Under the pieces are notes generated by a model, which saw nothing but the letters and a program-made list of their open reading frames with translations, was not told the DNA's origin and made no database searches. This document shows, piece after piece, positions 8,876 to 19,149 of a stretch of DNA of 64,000 nucleotides. Source of the DNA: Nostocoides_A vanveenii (GTDB taxonomy: Bacteria > Actinomycetota > Actinomycetes > Actinomycetales > Dermatophilaceae); assembly GCF_039531165.1 (NCBI RefSeq), contig NZ_BAAAPN010000044.1, positions 18,531 through 82,530 of the forward strand, in the 5' to 3' direction. Both the position numbers and the translations under genes were made by a program. Every line of letters starts with the position of its first letter. The stretch's first letter is position 1.

Positions 8876-11358
8876 CCAATCGTTCCGGTCCGGCCGCACG
8901 TCCCGCGAACACGTCGGATGCGCACGCAGAGTCGGAGCGAGCCGACCCGGCCAGGACACGGAACGGTCTGGTCGAGATCGATCCACGCGGCGCAGCTCGG
9001 ATGGTTCGCGCTCTGCACCGACCCCCGACGGCGTCGCCGCGCCTGGACATTCGACTGCTGGTCCCCGCGCTCGCCGCGTGGGCGATGGTCGCTGCCACCC
9101 TTGCCCTGTCCTGGCAAATCCGGTTGTGCTTGGCAGGCGGTGGGGTGCTTATCGCCGCGTTCCTCGCTTGGCGGGGTCGCCCCCGGCACCGACGTTGGCA
9201 CGCCCGGCTGATGCTGGCCGCCCTAAGCGCGGCCGTGGTGGGGCTTACTGTCGGGGCAGCGGCCGCGGCGGATGCCCGGCGGCGCTCCGGTCCGCTCCCG
9301 GAATGGATCTCCGAGCGCGCCGTCGTTCGCGTCACGGCAATCGTCGCGGGGGAGCCGATCGACGTCGGTCACGGTCGCATCCTGGTTCGCGTCCGGGCGA
9401 GTCGAGTGGTAGCCCGTGGCCTGTCGAGCGCGGTGTCCGCGCGGTTGCTCGTCGTCGGGGACGTTCGCTGGTCGGCAGTGCGCTGGAGGCAAGAGGTTGC
9501 GCTCGTCGGGCGACTCGGCCCCGGCGACGACGGATCGGCCGAACTCGCCGTGGTGCGGGCTCTCGGCCCGCCAATCGCCGGACCTGACCGCTCCGCGACC
9601 GGCTGGACCGCCTCCGTCAGGGAGGCCCTGCGGGGAGCGGTTGCCGCCCTCCCGCCGGATGGACAGGGTCTCGTCCCCGCGATGGTGGTCGGGGACACCT
9701 CGCGCTCACCCCCGGACCTGATCGCGGACATGCGCACCACCGGTCTGACGCACCTGAGCGCCGTCTCCGGCGCCAACATCTCCATTCTGCTGGCAGCCAT
9801 CGCTCCGCTGATCCGCTGGGCCCGAATCCCACGTCGCGCGCGACCCATCGCGTTCGTTGTCGTTGTCGCGGCCTTCGTGGCTGTCGCAAGGCCCGAGCCC
9901 AGCGTGCTCCGGGCTGCGGTGATGGGGACCATCGGCTTGCTCGCGGTCTATCGCGCGACGCGGGCGAGCGGCATACCGGCCCTGGCTGCGGCGGTCGTCG
10001 CCATGCTGGTCGTCGATCCGTGGCTCGCGCGCAGCCCAGGCTTCGCCCTGTCGGTGCTCGCGACCCTGGGGCTGCTGCTCTTCGTTCGCCCGTGGGCCGA
10101 GTCGCTCGAACCGCACGTTCTGCCGCGTCTGCGCCCGGCGCTGCCCGCCTTGCTCGTCCCGTTGGCCGCTCAGGTGACCTGTGCGCCGATCATCGTGCTC
10201 CTGCAGGGCAGCGTGAGCGTGGTCGGCATCCCGGCCAACCTGCTGGCGGCCATCTTTGTCGCACCGGTCACCATCGCCGGAGCGGGGCTGGCATTGGCCG
10301 GCATGACCGGCCTTGCCCCGGCGGCCGCCGCGTGGCTCCCCGGCCTGCCCGCGCTGGCGATTGCGCAGATCGCGCACCGCGGCGCGCGGGTGAGTTGGGC
10401 GAGTGCGCCGTGGCCGGAGGGTCCCCGTGGGGCGTGGCTGATGACCGCGTTGGTCGCGCTGGCGTTGGTGTGCGGCCCCCGATTGACGTATGCCGTTCGC
10501 CACCACCCGGTGCCGTGGCTGGGGTGCGGGCTGCTCACCGGCGCCCTCCTCGCGCCGGTGGGGTCTCTTGCCTGGCCGCCGCCCTGGCAATTCGTCGCGT
10601 GTGATGTGGGCCAAGGCGATGCCCTCGTGCTGCGCACCGGGGAGCAGAGCGCCATCCTGGTCGACGCCGGACCCGAGCCGTCCGCGGTGGATCGCTGCCT
10701 TCGCCAGCTCAACGTGCGGCGTCTCGACGCCATCGTCCTGACCCACTTCCACGCGGATCACATCGCTGGCCTGTCCGGCGCGTTGGCCGGCCGCCAGGTC
10801 GGCACGATCCTGGTCTCACCGGTGGCAGACCCCACTCAAGGGGCGAATGAGGTTGCTGCCCAAGCGCATTCGCGATCCATTCCCGTTCGGTCGGTGCGCG
10901 TGGGTGAAGTCATCACCGCCGGCTCCGTCACCGCGACCGTCTGGTGGCCAGGGCGGCGCATCCTCGACGGCTCGGTCCCCAACAATGCGAGCATCGTGCT
11001 CGATGCCCACGTCGCTGGCCTCGACCTCTTCCTCTCCGGCGACATCGAGCGCGAGGCCGGTCACGCGCTCTGGCGCGCCGTCTCGGGTGACCCTGCCCTG
11101 CGATCGCGGCTCTCGGCATACGACGTGGTGAAGCTGCCCCATCACGGGTCGTCCAATCTCGATCCGTCTCTGATGGGCCTGCTGCGTGCCCCCTTGATGG
11201 TGGTCAGCGTGGGCGCCGACAACGACTACGGCCATCCCTCACCCGGTGCGTTGGCGTGGGTGCAGTCGACGGGAGCCCGGCTGCTGCGCACCGATGAGGA
11301 CGGCGACATCGCGGTGTGGCTCGACCATGGCCGGCTCACCACCCGGACCCACCACTGA
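8872..11358 (+). CDS. comEC: ComEC/Rec2 DNA-uptake channel
   Basis: An 828-residue polytopic membrane protein predicted to carry single-stranded DNA across the membrane. The N-terminal part has several hydrophobic helices and a soluble DUF4131-like region. The competence domain core holds LSAVSGANISILLA. The C-terminal metallo-beta-lactamase-like domain has DVGQGDALVLRTG, the metal motif THFHADHIAGL and VKLPHHGSSN. The start is GTG, overlapping the comEA stop by 4 bp. No type IV pilus genes are in the window, so whether the cell is transformable cannot be judged here. Confidence 0.94.
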   Translation: MTNRSGPAARPANTSDAHAESERADPARTRNGLVEIDPRGAARMVRALHRPPTASPRLDIRLLVPALAAWAMVAATLALSWQIRLCLAGGGVLIAAFLAWRGRPRHRRWHARLMLAALSAAVVGLTVGAAAAADARRRSGPLPEWISERAVVRVTAIVAGEPIDVGHGRILVRVRASRVVARGLSSAVSARLLVVGDVRWSAVRWRQEVALVGRLGPGDDGSAELAVVRALGPPIAGPDRSATGWTASVREALRGAVAALPPDGQGLVPAMVVGDTSRSPPDLIADMRTTGLTHLSAVSGANISILLAAIAPLIRWARIPRRARPIAFVVVVAAFVAVARPEPSVLRAAVMGTIGLLAVYRATRASGIPALAAAVVAMLVVDPWLARSPGFALSVLATLGLLLFVRPWAESLEPHVLPRLRPALPALLVPLAAQVTCAPIIVLLQGSVSVVGIPANLLAAIFVAPVTIAGAGLALAGMTGLAPAAAAWLPGLPALAIAQIAHRGARVSWASAPWPEGPRGAWLMTALVALALVCGPRLTYAVRHHPVPWLGCGLLTGALLAPVGSLAWPPPWQFVACDVGQGDALVLRTGEQSAILVDAGPEPSAVDRCLRQLNVRRLDAIVLTHFHADHIAGLSGALAGRQVGTILVSPVADPTQGANEVAAQAHSRSIPVRSVRVGEVITAGSVTATVWWPGRRILDGSVPNNASIVLDAHVAGLDLFLSGDIEREAGHALWRAVSGDPALRSRLSAYDVVKLPHHGSSNLDPSLMGLLRAPLMVVSVGADNDYGHPSPGALAWVQSTGARLLRTDEDGDIAVWLDHGRLTTRTHH

Positions 11359-11434
11359 GCGCGGCGACTAACCCGTGCGGCGACCCCCCCAACACACGGG
11401 ATCCCGCCGCCCGAGAGCAACTTGGGCGCCGACC

Positions 11435-12415
11435 TCAGAGGTAGTAGTCCAACTCCGGTCCGGTCGATGCTCCCGCAGGCTCAGGCGCCAGTGTCGGCAA
11501 CAGATCGGGCGACGCAGCCACCTCGACCAGTGCGTCCAAGGCGGCGGCCACAGACGGCACGCGCAACAGATCGGGTGTGGTCACGGCCACGATCTCCCGC
11601 CGGGAGGCGGGCGCGATCCGCCGCGCCACCACGCCTGGGTGATGAGTGGTGCGCAGGATCAGGTCGGGAATGAGGGCCACGCCCAGACCGCAGGCGACCA
11701 TGCCCTGCACCGCAACGTAGTCCTCGGTCTCGAAGCTGACATCCGGCGTGAACCCGCCCCGCGAGCACATCTCCAACAAGTGCCCGCGACAGCGCGGGCA
11801 CCCGGCGATCCAGGTGTCGGACTTGAGCTTGGCGATGTCGATCGGTCCGCTACTCGCGGCGAGAGGATGCTCGGGGGGCAGCGCCAGGAGCACCTCGTCA
11901 TCGAGCAGTCGCCGGGTGACGAAGACGTCGAGGTCTTCTTCGCCCCGGGCGAGGTCGGTCCCCGGATAGGAGAACGCCACCGCGAGATCGCACTCGCCGG
12001 CACGCAGGGCCGCCAGCGATTCCGGAGGTTCGGCTTCGGTGAAGGACATCGACACATCCGGATAGCGACTGCGCACCAAGGCCAGCGCCTTGGGCACGAG
12101 GGTCGCGGAGGCCGAGGGGAACGCCGCGACACGCACCCGGCCGGCGCGCAGACCCGCGAGGGCGGCCACCTCCTCCTCCGCGGAGTCGAGCGCAGCGAGC
12201 ACGGTCTTGGCGTGCCGTGCGAGCACCTGACCGGCCTCGGTCAGCCGGACCGTCCGTCCGACCCGGTCGACGATGGCTGTTCCGGTGCGCTGCTCAAGGC
12301 GCCGGATCATCTGCGACACCGCGGGCTGTGAATAGCCGAGCATCGTCGCCGCGCCGGTGAAGCTGCCGGCCTCATCAATGGCCCGGACAACTCGAAGGCC
12401 GGCAGCGTCGATCAT
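11435..12415 (-). CDS. LysR-family transcriptional regulator
   Basis: A 326-residue regulator with an N-terminal winged helix-turn-helix (GSFTGAATMLGYSQPAVSQMIRRLE) and a C-terminal type 2 periplasmic-binding-like effector domain. The effector domain carries CPRCRGHLLEMC, three cysteines close together, which could bind metal or sense redox state; this is inference. Translation probably starts on a nearly leaderless transcript, because TAGACT lies 6 nt before the ATG. It is divergent from sir2, its possible target besides itself. The ligand is unknown. Confidence 0.9.
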   Translation of the reverse strand: MIDAAGLRVVRAIDEAGSFTGAATMLGYSQPAVSQMIRRLEQRTGTAIVDRVGRTVRLTEAGQVLARHAKTVLAALDSAEEEVAALAGLRAGRVRVAAFPSASATLVPKALALVRSRYPDVSMSFTEAEPPESLAALRAGECDLAVAFSYPGTDLARGEEDLDVFVTRRLLDDEVLLALPPEHPLAASSGPIDIAKLKSDTWIAGCPRCRGHLLEMCSRGGFTPDVSFETEDYVAVQGMVACGLGVALIPDLILRTTHHPGVVARRIAPASRREIVAVTTPDLLRVPSVAAALDALVEVAASPDLLPTLAPEPAGASTGPELDYYL

Positions 12416-12421
12416 CCCGGC

Positions 12422-12441
12422 AGTCTATAACAGCATGTTAT
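12422..12441 (-). promoter_or_regulatory. lysR promoter with overlapping inverted repeat
   Basis: On the minus strand, the -10-like TAGACT (12427-12422) ends 6 nt before the lysR ATG. The inverted repeat ATAACA-GCA-TGTTAT (12427-12441) abuts and overlaps it by one base. LysR proteins usually bind interrupted palindromes near their own promoters, so this is a plausible autoregulatory operator. Confidence 0.45.
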
Positions 12442-12509
12442 GAAGTTCGGAATCAGCTGCCGTTTCCATGGTAGTTTCGTCCCGGCGCGGAAACCCCCGG
12501 CCCCATCCC

Positions 12510-12572
12510 GTCGAGAGGCCGGTCCAGCCCCGTCGAGAGGCCGGTCCAGCCCCGTCGAGAGGCCGGTTCGGC
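12510..12572. repeat. 22-bp intergenic repeat, site A (2.7 units)
   Basis: Two identical 22-bp units, each beginning GTCGAGAGGCCGG and ending AGCCCC, lie at 12510-12531 and 12532-12553. A third, partial unit starts at 12554 and diverges after GGTTC. The same unit, with small changes, recurs at 38569-38660 and 57069-57185. Site A lies between the divergent lysR and sir2 genes. The remaining lysR-sir2 spacer shows nothing else beyond the lysR promoter. Confidence 0.85.
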
Positions 12573-12620
12573 ATGTGATGGGATGAAACCCACGAACATG
12601 CCCCGCCCGAGGAGCACCCC

Positions 12621-12638
12621 ATGGCAGGCCGGCTTTGA
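12621..12638 (+). promoter_or_regulatory. five-codon mini reading frame coupled to sir2
   Basis: ATG at 12621 has the best ribosome-binding site in the area (CGAGGAG, 5-6 nt upstream) but encodes only MAGRL before TGA. That TGA overlaps the sir2 TTG start as TTGA (12635-12638). It may serve to load ribosomes for re-initiation at TTG. Alternatively, one base has been lost here and ATG 12621 is the true sir2 start. Confidence 0.4.
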
Positions 12639-13549
12639 CCGACTCGACCTCCGCCACCGCACATACCGACACCGCGAATCGCGCTGTTGACGCGCTCGCC
12701 GGCCTCGTCGCACGCGGTGGGGTGCTTGCCCTGACCGGGGCCGGGATCAGCACGGACTCCGGCATTCCCGACTACCGCGGCCCCGACGGCCAGCGGCGCG
12801 TCACCCCGATGCAGCACGGCGAGTTCGTCACCTCCAGCTCCAGCCGCCAGCGCTACTGGGCCCGCTCGTATGCCGGCTGGTCCCGCTTCACCGCCGCCGA
12901 ACCCAACGCGGGCCACCAGGCCCTCGCCGCCCTCGAAAGGCACGGCCTGGTCACCGACATCATCACCCAGAATGTCGACGGACTCCATCAACGGGCGGGC
13001 AGCAGTCGGGTCGTGGAGTTGCACGGCAGCCTCGCCGAGGTCGTCTGCCTCGATTGCGGCCAGCGCTATCCGCGCGAGCAGATACAGGCGGCCATCCGTC
13101 AGGCCAATCCGCACTTTGCCGACGACATCATCGGCTTGGCTCGCGACGGATCCCGGGTCAGCAGCCAGATCCGCCCGGACGGCGATGTGGTGCTCGATGA
13201 CGCGCTCATCGCGCACTTCGTGACCCCGACCTGCCGCGCCTGCGGCCTGGACCGGCTCAAACCGGATGTCGTCTTCTTCGGTGGCAGCGTGCCGCGCGAG
13301 CGGGTTGACCAGTGCTTCCACCTCACCGATGCGGCCCACGCGCTCGTCGTCATCGGCAGCTCGCTACAGGTGATGAGCGGACTTCGCTTCGTGCGGCGCG
13401 CGGCGCGTGGCGGCATACCGATCGCTGCGGTGACGCGCGGAACCCTGCGCGATCGGCACCTGATCGACGTGCAGGTGGACGACGGCATCACCGAAACGTT
13501 GCGGCTGGTGGCCGACAACGTTGCGGCTGGTGGCCGACCGTCTCGGTGA
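12635..13549 (+). CDS. NAD-dependent protein deacylase, Sir2 family
   Basis: Sirtuin that removes acyl groups from lysine using NAD. Nucleotide-binding motifs are GAGISTDSGIPDYRGPDG and TQNVDGLHQRAG, with the catalytic His in ELHGS. A zinc site is formed by CLDCG and CRACG, and the C-terminal part has VIGSSLQVMSG. The start codon appears to be TTG, overlapping the end of a five-codon frame that has a strong ribosome-binding site. The last residues (NVAAGGRPSR) come from a 22-bp tandem duplication that changed the reading frame. Without it the protein would end LRLVADRLGD. Confidence 0.9.
   Translation: MTDSTSATAHTDTANRAVDALAGLVARGGVLALTGAGISTDSGIPDYRGPDGQRRVTPMQHGEFVTSSSSRQRYWARSYAGWSRFTAAEPNAGHQALAALERHGLVTDIITQNVDGLHQRAGSSRVVELHGSLAEVVCLDCGQRYPREQIQAAIRQANPHFADDIIGLARDGSRVSSQIRPDGDVVLDDALIAHFVTPTCRACGLDRLKPDVVFFGGSVPRERVDQCFHLTDAAHALVVIGSSLQVMSGLRFVRRAARGGIPIAAVTRGTLRDRHLIDVQVDDGITETLRLVADNVAAGGRPSR
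13495..13538 (+). repeat. 22-bp exact tandem duplication in the sir2 3' end
   Basis: The unit AACGTTGCGG...TGGCCGAC at 13495-13516 is repeated exactly at 13517-13538. Because 22 is not a multiple of three, the second copy shifts the frame and replaces the original C-terminus. An in-frame TGA for the ancestral frame is still present at 13548-13550. Confidence 0.9.
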
Positions 13550-13557
13550 CTGACCGA

Positions 13558-14286
13558 TCACACCCGGCGAAGGACTGCGGTCACCTTGCCGAGAATCGTC
13601 GCGTGGTCACCGTCGATGGGGCCGAACGCCGGATTGTGCGGCATCAGCCACACCTTGCCGTCACGGCGCTTGAACGACTTGACCGTGGCCTCGTTATCGA
13701 GCAGCGCGGCGACGATGTCGCCATTGTCCGCAGTCGGTTGCTGACGCACCACAACCCAGTCGCCGTCGCAGATCGCGGCGTCGATCATCGAGTCGCCAAC
13801 CACCCGCAGAAGGAAAAGAGTGCCGTCGCCGACGATCTGGCGCGGCAGAGGAAAGACGTCCTCGACCACTTCGTCGGCCATGATCGGTGAACCCGCGGCG
13901 ATCCGTCCGATCACCGGCACGTATGACGCTTCCGGCCGCGCGTCGCCGCTGCCCGTCTCGTCCTGGTGACCATCGTCCTCGTGGTCGCCGGGGCGGTAGC
14001 CACGCTCACCCGGGGCGTTCGGGGAGACGACTTCGATCGCTCGGGGCCGGTTGGGATCGCGCCGCAGATAGCCCTTGCGCTCAAGGGCGTGGAGTTGGTG
14101 GGCAACCGAACTGGGGGAGACCAGTCCGACCGCCTCGCCGATCTCGCGCATGCTCGGGGGATAGCCACGTTGATCGATCGAGGTGCGGATGACATCCAGG
14201 ACGCGTCGCTGGCGCACGGTCAGACCGTCGCCGTCCTCGCGCTCAGGCATGGGGTGCACCTGGCCGGTCGTGTTGTCGCTGCTCAT
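13558..14286 (-). CDS. lexA: LexA SOS repressor
   Basis: Represses DNA-damage genes until RecA-stimulated self-cleavage; 242 residues from the chosen start. The winged helix domain covers about residues 20-85 (YPPSMREIGEAVGLVSPSSV). The cleavage site is Ala131-Gly132 in RIAAGSP, and the catalytic dyad is Ser166 (GDSMID) and Lys203 (EATVKSF). The ATG at 14286 is chosen because GGAGG lies 6 nt upstream; an upstream in-frame ATG at 14298 has no such site. It is divergent from a LysM gene across two LexA-box-like sites, the same arrangement as mycobacterial lexA and Rv2719c. Confidence 0.96.
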   Translation of the reverse strand: MSSDNTTGQVHPMPEREDGDGLTVRQRRVLDVIRTSIDQRGYPPSMREIGEAVGLVSPSSVAHQLHALERKGYLRRDPNRPRAIEVVSPNAPGERGYRPGDHEDDGHQDETGSGDARPEASYVPVIGRIAAGSPIMADEVVEDVFPLPRQIVGDGTLFLLRVVGDSMIDAAICDGDWVVVRQQPTADNGDIVAALLDNEATVKSFKRRDGKVWLMPHNPAFGPIDGDHATILGKVTAVLRRV

Positions 14287-14411
14287 CTGGGCCTCCATTG
14301 CCCTCGCGTGGCCTGCTCGACGGTGGCATTTCCGCAGCTGGGGCCGGTTGTCGGTGGTCGCTGACATGCTCGTCCCAGTACGGAAGAGCCTATGCCGATC
14401 AGGTCACGATC

Positions 14412-14427
14412 TCAAACATCTGTTCGA
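14412..14427. promoter_or_regulatory. LexA (SOS) box 1
   Basis: TCAAAC-ATCT-GTTCGA matches 11 of 12 positions of TCGAAC-N4-GTTCGA, the actinobacterial/Gram-positive SOS palindrome. It lies in the lexA/LysM divergent spacer, about 126 bp before the lexA start, and fits lexA autoregulation. Confidence 0.75.
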
Positions 14428-14480
14428 TCGTTTCTTGCATCAGTCGCAGATTCCGTGCTACATATCGTACAACCGTTCTA

Positions 14481-14496
14481 TCGAACATTTCTTCGA
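14481..14496. promoter_or_regulatory. LexA (SOS) box 2
   Basis: TCGAAC-ATTT-CTTCGA matches 11 of 12 positions of the SOS palindrome. It lies 26 bp before the LysM gene start, where bound LexA would block that promoter. Confidence 0.72.
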
Positions 14497-14522
14497 TGGA
14501 CACGCCGAAGGAGGAGATCAAC

Positions 14523-15032
14523 ATGGCCGCAACGCTCACATCCTGGGGGACCGACGGATCGTTGGCCCTGTCCGCTCCGCTGACCCTGCCCGCCCCGTCG
14601 ACCAGGCCGGGACGTGACCGCCGCCGCGCGCTTGCGCTCGTGCCGCCGGTCGCCCCGGCGCAGCCGTCGTCGCGTCGCCGTGGCATGGCGCCCGCGACCA
14701 CGCATCCGGTTCGCGAGCTGGCCGTCCGGGGCACGGTTCATGTCACTCGGGCCGGCCGACTGGCGATTTCGCTGCTGGTGTCCACGCTGCTGGGCGGCGG
14801 CATCGTGCTGGGGGTCGCCATGGTCAACCGTCCGGGGGCGATCGCGTCGGCCTCGACCGCACCCGCCCTTCCGACTGTCGTCGTGGAGAAGGGGCAGACG
14901 CTGTCCGAGATCGCTCGCGACTACCTGCCCGACCAGGCCATTCATCAGGGCGTCGTCGCCCTTCAGCAGGCGAATGGGCTGTCCACGGACCGGATCATGA
15001 TCGGCCAGCGACTGGTGATTCCGAAGGGCTGA
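14523..15032 (+). CDS. SOS-associated LysM membrane protein (YneA/ChiZ-like position)
   Basis: A 169-residue protein with a basic, proline-rich cytoplasmic N-terminus. One transmembrane helix follows (LAISLLVSTLLGGGIVLGVAMV), then a C-terminal LysM domain (VVVEKGQTLSEIARDYLPDQ ... IMIGQRLVIPKG). AAGGAGGAG precedes the ATG at 14523. The position opposite lexA, with a LexA box just upstream, matches damage-induced cell-division regulators such as YneA and mycobacterial Rv2719c. A role in halting division during the SOS response is therefore likely, though there is no separate hydrolase domain. The 80 nt after it show no clear terminator. Confidence 0.85.
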   Translation: MAATLTSWGTDGSLALSAPLTLPAPSTRPGRDRRRALALVPPVAPAQPSSRRRGMAPATTHPVRELAVRGTVHVTRAGRLAISLLVSTLLGGGIVLGVAMVNRPGAIASASTAPALPTVVVEKGQTLSEIARDYLPDQAIHQGVVALQQANGLSTDRIMIGQRLVIPKG

Positions 15033-15112
15033 GGCGGGCCGGACGCGTCTTGGGAAGTCTGTGGCGACGCGCCGGGGAAGAGACCTTGCGTTGGGGTCGT
15101 TGACGAAGTAGA

Positions 15113-15160
15113 TTCCTACATCTAGTGGTTACACGGTTGTAGTTCGTCAACATGTAGTAC
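15113..15160. promoter_or_regulatory. pair of NrdR boxes upstream of nrdR-nrdJ
   Basis: Two decamers match the NrdR core CwAtATaTwG at its invariant positions: CTACATCTAG (15116-15125) and CAACATGTAG (15148-15157). Their starts are 32 bp apart, three helical turns, which is the spacing typical of paired NrdR boxes. This indicates that nrdR represses its own operon and nrdJ when dATP is high. Confidence 0.75.
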
Positions 15161-15175
15161 ACATCGGTGGTGAAG

Positions 15176-15218
15176 TTACCCACAGATAATCCCCACGTTG
15201 TCCGCGCATTTATCCCCA
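15176..15218 (+). promoter_or_regulatory. cluster of DnaA-box-like nonamers before nrdR
   Basis: TTACCCACA (15176-15184), TTGTCCGCG (15198-15206) and TTATCCCCA (15210-15218) each resemble TTGTCCACA/TTATCCACA with one or two differences. DnaA control of nrd genes is known in E. coli; here it is only suggestive. Confidence 0.3.
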
Positions 15219-15241
15219 GGTCGTGCTATTGGAGGTTTGCC

Positions 15242-15718
15242 GTGCACTGTCCGTTCTGCCGGCATACCGACTCGCGCGTCGTGGATTCGCGCACCAGTGA
15301 CGACGGTGCCCAGATCCGGCGCCGCCGTCAGTGCCCCGATTGCGGGCGGCGCTTCTCGACGATCGAGACGGCCGGTCTGACGGTGCTCAAGCGCTCCGGC
15401 GTGAGTGAGCCGTTCAGTCGGAGCAAGGTGCTCGTCGGTGTCCGGAAGGCCTGCCAGGGCCGACCGGTCACCGAGGACGATCTCGCGCTCCTCGCGCAGC
15501 GGGTCGAAGAATCCGTTCGGTCGCTCGGCATCGCCGAGGTCGATGCGCACGAGGTGGGCATGGCCATCCTCGGTCCCTTGCGGAACCTCGACGAGGTGGC
15601 CTACCTCCGCTTCGCGAGCGTCTACCAGGCCTTCGAGTCCCTCGAGGACTTCGAGGCGGCCATCACCTTGCTACGCGCCGAGCGAGCCACGCTCGATCGC
15701 CTGGCCATCGACCATTGA
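15242..15718 (+). CDS. nrdR: transcriptional repressor NrdR
   Basis: A 158-residue nucleotide-sensing repressor of ribonucleotide reductase genes. It has an N-terminal zinc ribbon (CPFCRHTDSRVVDSR ... CPDCGRRFST) and an ATP-cone domain (VLKRSGVSEPFSRSKVLVGV). The start is GTG at 15242, set by GGAGG 6 nt upstream. Paired NrdR boxes precede it and nrdJ follows 79 bp later, the standard actinobacterial arrangement. Confidence 0.96.
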   Translation: MHCPFCRHTDSRVVDSRTSDDGAQIRRRRQCPDCGRRFSTIETAGLTVLKRSGVSEPFSRSKVLVGVRKACQGRPVTEDDLALLAQRVEESVRSLGIAEVDAHEVGMAILGPLRNLDEVAYLRFASVYQAFESLEDFEAAITLLRAERATLDRLAIDH

Positions 15719-15797
15719 CTCCGGTGCCGCAGACCCGCGGCCCGCTTTGCCCAACCCAGCCCCATCGCATGACGCAACAACCCCAGGAGAAGGATTG

Positions 15798-18710
<2,913 letters not shown>

Positions 18711-18720
18711 GCCAGCATCC

Positions 18721-18762
18721 GACGGGCCGGTCGCGAACAGCTAATTTCGCGGCCGGCCCGTC
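18721..18762 (+). terminator. strong hairpin after nrdJ
   Basis: GACGGGCCGG-TCGCGAA (18721-18737) pairs with TTCGCGG-CCGGCCCGTC (18746-18762), about 17 bp with one wobble. It lies 10 bp past the nrdJ stop and only a weak pyrimidine run (CTCTGTCC) follows. Confidence 0.7.
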
Positions 18763-18801
18763 CTCTGTCCGGGCCGTACACTCAGGCCAGGAGGATGATT
18801 C

Positions 18802-19017
18802 ATGGACAGCCGCACCGGACGAGGCGTAGTCCTCGCAACCGTGATGGTCCTCGCAGGTTCCGTCCATGCGATCTTTGCGGCGGACCGTCAGGCAGCGCAT
18901 CCCGAATGGTCGGCACCGCCCTCCGCTGCCGCCCTATGGACTCTCCTCGCGTACGTTCTGGTGGCAACCGCCGTCCTCGTCGGCGCTCGGATTACGGCCG
19001 CGCGTCGCCGACGCTGA
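18802..19017 (+). CDS. small membrane protein of unknown function
   Basis: A 71-residue protein with two hydrophobic segments (VVLATVMVLAGSVHAIFA and LWTLLAYVLVATAVLVGA) and a basic RRRR tail, so probably two transmembrane helices. AGGAGG lies 8 nt before the ATG. No family is recognised. It stands alone between nrdJ and a decayed sigma-factor gene. The 130 bp that follow it show nothing recognisable. Confidence 0.7.
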   Translation: MDSRTGRGVVLATVMVLAGSVHAIFAADRQAAHPEWSAPPSAAALWTLLAYVLVATAVLVGARITAARRRR

Positions 19018-19149
19018 ACGAGGGCTGCATCCCCGGACACTCGCCCGGTCACGAATGCCGCACGGAACACATCCTCGTGATCTGGGAGGGGTCCGGGTCT
19101 GACGGGCCGAGGCTTGTCGGCCACGAGGCAATCGCCGCAAGAATGAAAC

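Noticed and set aside
15719..15797. Cobalamin riboswitch before nrdJ
   Set aside because: The 79-bp spacer is too short and shows no B12-box; NrdR boxes upstream of nrdR explain control.
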